Positions 16,315-24,269 of a stretch of DNA of 64,000 nt are shown one piece after another. The position numbers were made by a program, and so were the translations under genes. This stretch comes from Roseovarius sp. Pro17 (GTDB lineage: Bacteria; Pseudomonadota; Alphaproteobacteria; Rhodobacterales; Rhodobacteraceae). Within the stretch, counting starts at the first letter, position 1. Every line of letters begins with the position of its first letter. The stretch lies in contig NZ_CP141179.1 of assembly GCF_035599575.1 (NCBI RefSeq), positions 1,860,001 through 1,924,000 on the forward strand. The letters run 5' to 3'. The notes beneath the pieces were generated by a model, which was not told where the DNA came from, searched no databases, and saw nothing but the letters and a program-made list of their open reading frames with translations.

Positions 16315-17835
16315 TTATTCCGCCGCTTTCAGCATAGTCTCGCTGTAGTGTTGCGCAACGGCGGGGTCGCCGTTCTTGCTCTCAATTCCGGACATGACGT
16401 TGTCCGACAGATGTGCACCTTTTTTGACAAAGTTCAGCGGGCCATCCCAATCGAAATTGCGATAAACGGCGGCACTCTGCGCGAAGGGCGGCGATTGCGC
16501 GAAAAGTTGGAAGGTCAGGCGGTGGCCCGCATAGTCCGAGTTCAGCAGATCGCGCGCATAGGCCAACAGCTTGCGACGATCCTCGGCAACCCAGTTTTCG
16601 TTGATGGAGTAATACTTATCCATCCACGGCTTGGTCTCGGGCGCATCAAAGGTTGCGGCATTGGGCGTCACACAGATCTGACCGCCGCACAGCTCGCGGG
16701 CGATATGCATCATCGGGCTGAGATTGTTCAGCGCGTGGCAGCGCCCCGACATCAGCAGCGACTGGTTCGGCATCATCAGACCCGCGGGCGAGCGTTCGCC
16801 GAGCGCAATGGAGGCTGTCAGATGCGCGTTGATCCCCTCGCGCCAGATCGCCAGATCGGCCAGCTTTTCCTGAACGGCGGGCTGCTTGTCCAAACCGGTC
16901 TGGCGCACATTGAACAGCGCCGAGCCGATCATCTGGTCAGCCTGCTTCAACGTGCGCTGAACAAAGGCGAAGGCCGAATAACGGTGCAACGTGTTGCGGA
17001 TGAACGCGGCCGCCTTAGTGTGGCGATAGAACAGCACATTTTCCCACGGGATCAGCACGTTGTCAAAGATGACGATGGTGTCGACCTCGTCAAAACGTGC
17101 CGCCAGCGGATAGTCGCGATCATCCGCGCGCGTGCTGGCAAAGCCGCCACGGCAGAGGAATTTCAAACCGGGCGAGCCCAGATCGCAGATGAATCCGACG
17201 GCGTAATCGCTCAGCTCGGCATTGCCCCAATTGGCGATGGTCGGCTTGGTAAATGCTTGGTTGGCATAGGCTGCCGCTGTCTCGTATTTCGCGCCGCGCA
17301 CGATCAGGCCTGCGTCGGTTTCCTTGACCACATGCAGCAGCATGTCGGGGTCTTGATCCTGCGGCGCGAGGCTGCGATCACCCTTAGGGTCGGTGTTGGC
17401 CGACACATGAAAGGGGTCTTCTTTCAGCACCTTGTGGATATGCGTTTCGATATTCTTGGAGAACTGCGGATCAACCTCGTTGAGCATGTCCTGCCCATCA
17501 TAGAGAGACCACATCTCGCCCACCGTCTCATCGCCGACGCGGGTCACGACGCCGCCGATATCCTCCATCACGGCATCGGTCGAGCGGCGCTTGGCCCACC
17601 AGTCTTCTTGCGTGTAGGGCAGCGCATTGCCGATGGCGTTCTTCTCAGAACCGTCGTGATCGACCATGACATCGGCGGTCGCGGGATCATGGGCCATGTC
17701 GTAGATACGTGCGCGGATATCGACCAGCGGCTTGAACATCGGGTGTGTGGTGACGTCCTTGACCCGCTCGCCGTTCATATAGACCTCGCGGTTATCGCGG
17801 ATCGAGTCCTTGTATTCCTTGCCGGTTCTGATCAT
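16315..17835 (-). CDS. HpaB-type FADH2-dependent monooxygenase
   Basis: A 506-residue member of the 4-hydroxyphenylacetate 3-hydroxylase large-component family. It starts MIRTGKEYKDSIRDNREVYMNGERVKDV, carries AVGFICDLGSPGLKFLCRGGF mid-protein and NNLSPMMHIARELCGGQICVTPN toward the end, all typical. These enzymes take reduced FAD from a separate reductase and hydroxylate phenols or, in some cases, pyrrole-type rings. The likely reductase partner is the chimera at 10535-11689. The ATG at 17835 has a GAGGA site, and the 150-base gap upstream holds repeats suggestive of extra control. Confidence 0.9.
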   Translation of the reverse strand: MIRTGKEYKDSIRDNREVYMNGERVKDVTTHPMFKPLVDIRARIYDMAHDPATADVMVDHDGSEKNAIGNALPYTQEDWWAKRRSTDAVMEDIGGVVTRVGDETVGEMWSLYDGQDMLNEVDPQFSKNIETHIHKVLKEDPFHVSANTDPKGDRSLAPQDQDPDMLLHVVKETDAGLIVRGAKYETAAAYANQAFTKPTIANWGNAELSDYAVGFICDLGSPGLKFLCRGGFASTRADDRDYPLAARFDEVDTIVIFDNVLIPWENVLFYRHTKAAAFIRNTLHRYSAFAFVQRTLKQADQMIGSALFNVRQTGLDKQPAVQEKLADLAIWREGINAHLTASIALGERSPAGLMMPNQSLLMSGRCHALNNLSPMMHIARELCGGQICVTPNAATFDAPETKPWMDKYYSINENWVAEDRRKLLAYARDLLNSDYAGHRLTFQLFAQSPPFAQSAAVYRNFDWDGPLNFVKKGAHLSDNVMSGIESKNGDPAVAQHYSETMLKAAE

Positions 17836-17845
17836 GTCGCATCCT

Positions 17846-17939
17846 CTAATCTGGCCCTAATCTGGCTATCCGTTCGATGGTGAGGTTAGCAGCAGCGCTG
17901 GACCCTGAAAAATATCCGTTTCCTTGGAGGGTCCAAGGA
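17846..17939. promoter_or_regulatory. Repeat-rich control region upstream of the HpaB-type gene
   Basis: Two copies of CTAATCTGG (17846-17854, 17857-17865) are spaced exactly 11 bases apart, one helical turn. Further out, TCCTTGGA-GGG-TCCAAGGA (17921-17939) is a perfect 8-bp hairpin. It overlaps an alternative pairing of GGACCCT (17900-17906) with AGGGTCC (17928-17934). The two hairpins exclude each other, as in an attenuator. The only other gaps in this operon are short, so this is a likely internal control point. Confidence 0.45.
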
Positions 17940-17985
17940 TTTTCTGAGGATTGGGAGGACATGCCCTGAGCCGGGCAAAGTGGCG

Positions 17986-19137
17986 TTAAGCCGCTCCTTG
18001 CCCGTCGCCGCCCAGCGCCTCAAGCACCTGCATGTGGAGCCAGTGCAGCTGATATTCGGTGAACCAGCTATCCTCCTTGTCGCAGATATAGCGGCCCTGA
18101 TCATAGCCCATGGACGCGAGGCCGCGCTGGACGCTCTCGACAATCGCGATGTCTTCAATGTTGAACATATGCATGAAAAGATCACGCACCGCGCCCAGAT
18201 TGGGGTTATTTTCTTCGCCCTTGGGCGTGTAGATGTCCACCCGTTCGGAACATCCGCCGACGCCATCAGGCGCCATGCGCAGCACGATCAGGTTGTTCGA
18301 TCCCGGCAGGCTGAGCGCGCAAAAATGCGGCCACGCCTGCCACGCGTAGTAGGGCGAACCGGGCGTCAACTCAAAGCCGGGAAACCCCTCTTTGCTTTTG
18401 AAGCGGTTGAAGGTCCAGCGACGCTCTGCCTTTAGCTCTTCCATCTCCTGTTCCAGAACTTTGGACAGTTGCGGGTGGCAGATCGGGATGTGATACGCCT
18501 CGGAAAAGTTATCGACGACGGTTTTCCAGTTCGCCTTGATGTCATAATGCAGACGCTCGGCGACGACGAAATCCTTGGCCGTCGGCAGGAAATGCTCGAT
18601 ATTCTCGACAAAGCCGTCCATTTCCGTGGCGAAATCAGGCGCGTCAGGATCCAGCGTCGCAAAGATGAGCCCGGCGGCAAAGGCGATGCGGATTTCCTTT
18701 AGCCCGAACTGCGATTTGTCGAAATCCTTGACGTGTTCTGTCAGGCGCGCAACGCCAAGGCGGCCATCGAGGTGGAACATCCAAGCATGATAGGGACAGC
18801 TAATGCCCTTGGCCTTTAGCTTGCCGGCGCCCTCGACCAGTTGGTGGCCGCGATGCGGGCAGACGTTGTAGAAACAGCGCACCACGTCATCGCCGCCGCG
18901 CACCACGACAATGGGCTGCTCGCCCACGGTGTCGGTGAAATAATACCCCGTCTCCGGCACGTCGCCGACATGGCCGACATAGGTCCAGGCCTTGCGGTGT
19001 ATATGTGTCATCTCTTGGCGATAGATGCCCTCATCCGTGTAATAGCGCGACGGCAGCGTGGGCGAATTCAACGGATCAAGCGTGACTTTGCCACGCTCGC
19101 CGGTGGGCAGCATGGAGTCATTGATCTTAATGTTCAT
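17986..19137 (-). CDS. Rieske non-haem iron oxygenase, alpha subunit (second copy)
   Basis: A 383-residue Rieske oxygenase with cluster motif CPHRGH...CPYHAW (about residues 83-110) and mononuclear iron ligands in NWKTVVDNFSEAYHIPICH. The ATG at 19137 follows AGGGAA; the frame extends to 19176 but overlaps the upstream gene's end. It is homologous to the copy at 15140-16294 but clearly divergent, so the two probably catalyse different steps. The acidic C-terminal region and single-subunit type recall amine N-demethylases. It is flanked by the deacetylase-fold gene (19 bases) and the HpaB-type gene (150 bases). Confidence 0.92.
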   Translation of the reverse strand: MNIKINDSMLPTGERGKVTLDPLNSPTLPSRYYTDEGIYRQEMTHIHRKAWTYVGHVGDVPETGYYFTDTVGEQPIVVVRGGDDVVRCFYNVCPHRGHQLVEGAGKLKAKGISCPYHAWMFHLDGRLGVARLTEHVKDFDKSQFGLKEIRIAFAAGLIFATLDPDAPDFATEMDGFVENIEHFLPTAKDFVVAERLHYDIKANWKTVVDNFSEAYHIPICHPQLSKVLEQEMEELKAERRWTFNRFKSKEGFPGFELTPGSPYYAWQAWPHFCALSLPGSNNLIVLRMAPDGVGGCSERVDIYTPKGEENNPNLGAVRDLFMHMFNIEDIAIVESVQRGLASMGYDQGRYICDKEDSWFTEYQLHWLHMQVLEALGGDGQGAA

Positions 19138-19156
19138 GGTGAATTTCCCTGCATAG

Positions 19157-20257
19157 TTATTTAATTTTATTAGCAAATTCGGCGGCAGTGTCGATCACCG
19201 CCTCTTGGTGTGGATAGAGCTGATGGCCCCCCATCCCCTCAAGGATCGGCGCGAACGGATCGTCGATACGGGTCTCGGCCTCGCACAGTTCTTCGATAAC
19301 GGCATGGGCGCAGAACGGGACATGCACGGCGGCATATCCGCCCTCGTGGGTAAAGAGCAGGCGACCGCCGCAAAGGTCCGCCGCCAGCGATTTCATCGTC
19401 GCCGCAATCTCGCGGTAGCTGCCCGAAGACAGCATCATGCGGCCGAGCGGATCAAAACCCCCGGCGTCAAATCCCGAGGGGACCACGATCAGATCGGGCT
19501 TGAACGCGGTGATGGCCGGCACAACAACACGCTCGAACGTGGCGCGATAGGCCTCGCGGCCACTGCCCGGCGGTAGCGGAACGTTGATGTTATAGCCCTC
19601 GCCCTTGCCGCGCCCAGTGTCGCCAGCCGCACCTGAATCAGGAGGAAAGCAGTTGTCCTGATGGATCGAAATTGTCAGCACATTAGGGTCGTCGTAAAAC
19701 GCATGTTCGGCGCTGTTGCCGTGATGCACATCGTAATCCAGCACGGCAACACGTCCGATACCGCGCGTCGCCTGCACGTGCTTGATGGCCAGAACGCCGT
19801 TGGCCAGCAGGCAAAATCCCTTGCCCACATCTGCCTCGGCGTGATGGCCGGGCGGGCGCACCAGCGCATAGGCATTGTCGACCTTGCCGTCTACCACCGC
19901 CTCGGCGGCGGCAATCACGCCGCCCGCAGACAGCAGCGCGATGTCATAGCCACCACCGGCAAAGGGCGTGGTCATGCCCGCATCCCCACCCCGCTCGGCG
20001 CTGAGCTGCGCCAGCCGGTCGATGTAGTCAGGCGTATGATAACGCAGCACCTCGTCGCGCGTGGCTGGGCGCGGCGCAATAAGGATCAGCTTCTCCAGCA
20101 GCCCGGTCACCTCCATGAGGTTACGGATTCGCCGCTTGCTCTCGGGGCTTTCGGCGTGCTCGGCAGGTTGCACATACCCTATCGAGGGGATGAAAATTCC
20201 CGCGTGGCCGGTATCGTGCCACATGTATTTCTCGTGACAAACAAAGCCCGTCTTCAT
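19157..20257 (-). CDS. Histone-deacetylase-fold amidohydrolase (acetylpolyamine deacetylase type)
   Basis: A 366-residue zinc amidohydrolase of the arginase/deacetylase fold. All key motifs are present: RPPGHHA (active-site His pair), DYDVHHGN (zinc Asp and His), SGFDAG (zinc Asp) and EGGYA (catalytic Tyr). In bacteria such proteins deacetylate acetylpolyamines or other acylated amines. It lies directly after the binding protein of a polyamine-type importer (54 bases) and before a Rieske gene, so it probably removes an acyl group from the imported amine or an intermediate. Confidence 0.9.
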   Translation of the reverse strand: MKTGFVCHEKYMWHDTGHAGIFIPSIGYVQPAEHAESPESKRRIRNLMEVTGLLEKLILIAPRPATRDEVLRYHTPDYIDRLAQLSAERGGDAGMTTPFAGGGYDIALLSAGGVIAAAEAVVDGKVDNAYALVRPPGHHAEADVGKGFCLLANGVLAIKHVQATRGIGRVAVLDYDVHHGNSAEHAFYDDPNVLTISIHQDNCFPPDSGAAGDTGRGKGEGYNINVPLPPGSGREAYRATFERVVVPAITAFKPDLIVVPSGFDAGGFDPLGRMMLSSGSYREIAATMKSLAADLCGGRLLFTHEGGYAAVHVPFCAHAVIEELCEAETRIDDPFAPILEGMGGHQLYPHQEAVIDTAAEFANKIK

Positions 20258-20311
20258 CGCTGACCTCCCGAAAAATGGGCCTGCGCGCGCACGCCGCGCA
20301 GGCCGTAGATG

Positions 20312-21352
20312 TTAACGCAGGACGTTGGTCCAGACGCGGTCGATCAGCTTTTGCGACTTTTCGTTACACGCAAAGGAAAAGATCATCTTGGCATCCTCAG
20401 GGACGTTGATCTCAGGCGCATCGCGCAGCTCAGGCGTCATGAATTCGCGCTGGCCTTCGATCGGCCCGCCATAGCCCGCGAAATTGGACTGCATCCCCAT
20501 GTTTTCGGGGTCCATGATGAAGTTCATGAAGATCTTGGCATTCTCGACATTCTCAGCCGAAACGGGGATCATAAGGCTGTCGGACCAACCGACCACACCC
20601 TCCTTGGGATAGGCGTAAACGATCTCCTTGCCCGCCTCTTCGGCCAGCTTGCGGCCCTTGAACGAATAGCCGTTCCAATGCGACGTGATGATCGTGTCGC
20701 CGTTGATCAGCCGGTCGTTCATCCCCTCCGAACTATAGGCAACGACGCTGGGCTTCTGCGCGACCAGCAGATCCTGCACCTTTTGCATTTCCTCGGGGTT
20801 CTCGTTGCAGAAATCCTGACCCAGATAGAGATGCGCGAGGTTCACGATCTCTTCGGGCGTCTTGAACACGCCGATGCGACCCTGCACCTCTTCGGCAGGC
20901 TCGAAATACTCACCATAGCTGGTCAGTTCCTTGCCATAGAGGTCGGGGCGGTAAGATACCGAGGCCGATCCCCAGTGGAATGGCACGGTATATTGCTGGT
21001 CGGGGTCCCATTCGGGATTCTTCCAGCGATCCTGCACATTGGCGAAGTTTTCCATCTGGGTCGCGTCGACCTTCTGCACCAGCCCTTCGGAGATGAAGAT
21101 CGGCACAAAGTTGTGGCTGGGTACGATGATGTCGTAGCCCGTCGCGCCTGCTTGCATTTTGGCCAGCAGCGTCTCGTTGGAATCGTAGGTGTCGAGGACG
21201 ACGTCGATGCCGGTCTCGGCCTCGAACTTCTCGATCATCTCGGGCGAGGTGTAGTCGGTCCAGTTGTAGAGGTTCAGCGTGCCTTCGGCCATCGCGGCCC
21301 CCGCGATCAGGCTGGTCCCGGCCATCAGGCCGAACATTTTGGTAAGTTTCAT
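20312..21352 (-). CDS. Polyamine/betaine-type ABC transporter substrate-binding protein
   Basis: A 346-residue periplasmic protein of the PotD/PotF family. A signal peptide (MKLTKMFGLMAGTSLIAGAAMA) is followed by GTLNLYNWTDYTSPEMIEKFEAETG, the typical start of the mature protein. YDIIVPSHNFVPIFISEGLVQK and ITSHWNGYSFKGRKL are further family segments. It would capture a cationic amine. It is the last of four importer genes, 24 bases after the second permease. Polyamine selectivity needs particular acidic residues that I cannot confirm, so a betaine or related ligand is equally possible. Confidence 0.92.
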   Translation of the reverse strand: MKLTKMFGLMAGTSLIAGAAMAEGTLNLYNWTDYTSPEMIEKFEAETGIDVVLDTYDSNETLLAKMQAGATGYDIIVPSHNFVPIFISEGLVQKVDATQMENFANVQDRWKNPEWDPDQQYTVPFHWGSASVSYRPDLYGKELTSYGEYFEPAEEVQGRIGVFKTPEEIVNLAHLYLGQDFCNENPEEMQKVQDLLVAQKPSVVAYSSEGMNDRLINGDTIITSHWNGYSFKGRKLAEEAGKEIVYAYPKEGVVGWSDSLMIPVSAENVENAKIFMNFIMDPENMGMQSNFAGYGGPIEGQREFMTPELRDAPEINVPEDAKMIFSFACNEKSQKLIDRVWTNVLR

Positions 21353-21376
21353 TTGGTCTTCTCCCTGTTGAGTTTC

Positions 21377-22222
21377 TTAATGGTTTTTGCCGTCGGGCTT
21401 GGTGCGCGTGGTGAACCAATAGGCGGTCACCAGCACGATCGAAAAAAGCAGCAGGATCGACGAGACCGCGTTGATCTCGGGCGTGATGCCCTGCCGGATC
21501 ATGGAATAGATATAGACGGGCAGCGTCGTGTCGCCGGCGCCAGCCACCATCAGCGTGATGATGAAATCGTCCATCGAGATGACAAAGCTCAGCATCGCGC
21601 CGGCCAGAACACCGGGCATGAGCTGGGGTAGCGTGACCAGTCGAAACGTCTCCCAATCCGAGGCGTAAAGGTCACGCGAGGCTTGCTCTAACGTGGTGTC
21701 CATCCCGTCGAGGCGCGCGCGGATCGGCATGAAGGCGAACGGGATGCAGAACGTCACATGGGCCAAGATCACGTTTCCAAGGCCAAGACTGAGGCCGAGG
21801 TTCGAGAAAAACACCAGCATCGCCACGGCGGTCACGATTTCCGGCACCATCAGCGGCAGGGTGATGATACCGACAGTCGCGCCCTTGCCCCTAAATGAAC
21901 CGCCCCGCGCCAGTGCCAGCGCGGCCAATGTGGCGCAGGTCGTGGCAATCGCCGTCGCGCTGGTCGCCACGACCAGCGAGTTGAGCGCGGCCTTGCGGAT
22001 ATCGGCGTTGGCGAACGCCTTGGCATACCAGTCGGTCGAAAACCCGGTCCAGACCATCACGATATTGCCCGCGTTGAACGAATAGATCACCAGCACGATG
22101 ATCGGCAGATAGAGGAACACCATGAAGGCGATGGCCACCGCGCCGAGGCCCGGCACCTCACCAAAGGCGCGGCGCTTCTTCGCTTTGGTCGCGACGGGTG
22201 TGATCTGATCCGAGACGGCCAT
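21377..22222 (-). CDS. ABC transporter permease (PotC/PotI type)
   Basis: A 281-residue inner-membrane protein with about six helices (first at AIAFMVFLYLPIIVLVIYSFN) and the EAA loop EQASRDLYASDWETFRLVTLPQLMPG. The ATG at 22222 shares one base with the stop of the preceding permease and has a GGAG site eight bases upstream. The longer frame to 22504 merely overlaps that permease. It pairs with the PotB/H-type permease to form the channel. Confidence 0.92.
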   Translation of the reverse strand: MAVSDQITPVATKAKKRRAFGEVPGLGAVAIAFMVFLYLPIIVLVIYSFNAGNIVMVWTGFSTDWYAKAFANADIRKAALNSLVVATSATAIATTCATLAALALARGGSFRGKGATVGIITLPLMVPEIVTAVAMLVFFSNLGLSLGLGNVILAHVTFCIPFAFMPIRARLDGMDTTLEQASRDLYASDWETFRLVTLPQLMPGVLAGAMLSFVISMDDFIITLMVAGAGDTTLPVYIYSMIRQGITPEINAVSSILLLFSIVLVTAYWFTTRTKPDGKNH

Positions 22223-23130
22223 CAGTGCAGCTCCATCTTTTGCTGACCACGCGCGGCGCGGGCATAGATCATCAGGAACGCGACCACTGCCGCCAGCAGG
22301 ATCATTGCGATCGCGGCACCGAACGGCCAGTTGCGCGCCGTCGAGAATTGGAACTGCACCAGCGTGCCCAGCATCATATTCTTGCCCCCACCTAAAAGGT
22401 CGGGCTGGATAAACGCGCCAAGGCTGGGGATAAAGACCAGCAAACAGCCCGCAATGATGCCCGGCTTGGAGAGCGGGATAATGACCTTGGTGAACGCCTC
22501 CCATTTGGAGGAATAGAGATCGGCTGCCGCTTCGACCAAGGTAAAGTCCAGCTTTTCAAGGCTCGCATAGATCGGCAGGACCATCAGCGGGATGAACGTG
22601 TAGGTCAGCCCCACTGCGATGGCGAAATTACTGTACATCAGGCCCAGCGTGTCATCACTGCCAAGGATGCCCAACCAGTGAAACGGCGTCTCGATAATGC
22701 CGTTGCGGCCCAGAATGATGATCCACGCGAACGTGCGCACCAGCTGGTTCGTCCAGAACGGGATGGTGATCAGCAGTATCCACATATTGCGATGCTGAAG
22801 CGGCTGGCGCGAGATGAAATATGCCACCGGAAAACCAACGACGAGGCAGCAGAGCATTGCAATTCCGGCCAACAGGAATGACCGCGCTATGATGATTAGA
22901 TAGCCGGGGCTAAGGATCAGGCTGTCATCCAGCGCCCGCTCATAGAGCAGCTGCACATAGGCGTCGGTCGAAAAGCTCCAGACAACGCCACCGAATGACT
23001 TGGCCTCAAGGAATGAGAATACCGCGATGATGCCGACAGGGATCAGCATGAAAATTCCGATGATGCCCAGCGCGGGCGTCAACGACAATGTGCGTCTGAG
23101 GGCGGGGCTGCTGGGCAGGTTCGCCATCAT
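22222..23130 (-). CDS. ABC transporter permease (PotB/PotH type)
   Basis: A 302-residue membrane protein with six predicted helices and the EAA loop VEAAADLYSSKWEAFTKVIIPLSKPG. Two adjacent ATG codons open the gene (23130 and 23127); the upstream ATPase stop overlaps them, so translation is coupled. It forms the importer channel with the next gene. Confidence 0.92.
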   Translation of the reverse strand: MMANLPSSPALRRTLSLTPALGIIGIFMLIPVGIIAVFSFLEAKSFGGVVWSFSTDAYVQLLYERALDDSLILSPGYLIIIARSFLLAGIAMLCCLVVGFPVAYFISRQPLQHRNMWILLITIPFWTNQLVRTFAWIIILGRNGIIETPFHWLGILGSDDTLGLMYSNFAIAVGLTYTFIPLMVLPIYASLEKLDFTLVEAAADLYSSKWEAFTKVIIPLSKPGIIAGCLLVFIPSLGAFIQPDLLGGGKNMMLGTLVQFQFSTARNWPFGAAIAMILLAAVVAFLMIYARAARGQQKMELH

Positions 23131-24269
23131 TCCACCAGAATCTGCAGGGCGGTGGGGCTGAGGATCACGCCCACCTTATCGCCGACGCGGCGCAGGCCTT
23201 GGTCGACCTCGCCAAGTGGCTCGGTGACGATCAGCGGTTCGGCCTCGCCTATGTCGATCTGCATCATGGTCGAGTTTCCGAGATATTGGATGTCCGTGAT
23301 TTCTCCATCAATCGTCCCTGCCCCGGCCTTGGCCAGTTTCACCTTTTCGGGGCGCAGAAACAGCGTCACGTCGCGCTGATCGGGCAGCAGGTTCTTGGCG
23401 TCGGCCTGCAACTCGGCCCCGCCCTTGGTGCGGCAGGTGACCGTCGCGCCGATGGGCGACGCGATGCTCGCCTCAATGAAATTCGCGTCCCCGACAAAGC
23501 CCGCGACAAAGCGGTTGGCGGGATGCTCATAAATCTCATTTGGTGTGCCGACCTGCTGTACAAGGCCCGCCGACATGACGGCGACGCGGTCGGACATCGA
23601 CAGCGCCTCGTCCTGATCGTGGGTGACAAAGATAAAGGTGATGCCGGTACGCGCCTGAATTTGCTTCAATTCCTGACGCATCGACTGGCGCAGCTTGAGG
23701 TCCAGCGCCGACAGCGGTTCGTCCAGCAGCAGCACCTTGGGGTGCGGCGCCAGCGCGCGAGCGAGTGCAACGCGTTGTTGCTGACCGCCCGATAGCTGCG
23801 TGGGCAAGCGCGGGCCGAATTCCGACATCTTGACCAGTTCCAGCATGTCGGCAACCGTCGTCTTGATCTCGTCCTTGGACTTTTTCAGCCGCTTGAGGCC
23901 GTAGGCGACATTTTCCGCCACGGTCATGTGCGGGAACAGCGAGTAGTGCTGAAATACGGTGTTGATCGAGCGTTTGTAGGTCGGCACGTCAACAATATCC
24001 TCGCCAAAGAGGCGAATGGTGCCAGCCGTCACATGCTCGAACCCCGCCATCGCGCGCAACAGCGTGGTCTTGCCGCAGCCCGAGGGGCCAAGCAGTGTGA
24101 AGAATTCGTTATCGGCGATGTCAAAGCTGACGCCTTTCAGCGCCTTGACCGCCGTCGCGCCCGATCCGTATGTCTTTTCGACGTTCTCCAATTCGACCGC
24201 CGCACGAGCAGAGCTGGCAGCGCCCGGAGTGGCGTCATGAATTGGCGCGGCAGCCACGGCGTTACTCAT
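23127..24269 (-). CDS. ABC transporter ATP-binding protein (PotA/PotG type)
   Basis: A 380-residue ATPase with Walker A GPSGCGKTT, signature LSGGQQQRVALARAL, Walker B VLLLDEPLSALD and switch His FVTHDQDEAL. A C-terminal TOBE-like regulatory region follows from about residue 290 (LFLRPEKVKLAKAG). The N-terminus has about 25 extra residues (AAAPIHDATPGAASSARAA) before the conserved VELENVEKTYG. Its ATG overlaps the flavoprotein stop by 4 bases, so importer and flavoprotein are translated together, which ties the flavoprotein to the imported amine. Confidence 0.94.
   Translation of the reverse strand: MSNAVAAAPIHDATPGAASSARAAVELENVEKTYGSGATAVKALKGVSFDIADNEFFTLLGPSGCGKTTLLRAMAGFEHVTAGTIRLFGEDIVDVPTYKRSINTVFQHYSLFPHMTVAENVAYGLKRLKKSKDEIKTTVADMLELVKMSEFGPRLPTQLSGGQQQRVALARALAPHPKVLLLDEPLSALDLKLRQSMRQELKQIQARTGITFIFVTHDQDEALSMSDRVAVMSAGLVQQVGTPNEIYEHPANRFVAGFVGDANFIEASIASPIGATVTCRTKGGAELQADAKNLLPDQRDVTLFLRPEKVKLAKAGAGTIDGEITDIQYLGNSTMMQIDIGEAEPLIVTEPLGEVDQGLRRVGDKVGVILSPTALQILVE

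Noticed and set aside
16279-17883. A 534-residue open frame antisense to the HpaB-type gene
   Set aside because: It is the shadow of a strongly conserved gene in high-GC DNA and has no protein-like composition. Many other long antisense frames in the window (for example 301-1440, 12906-14096, 20309-21631) are rejected for the same reason.
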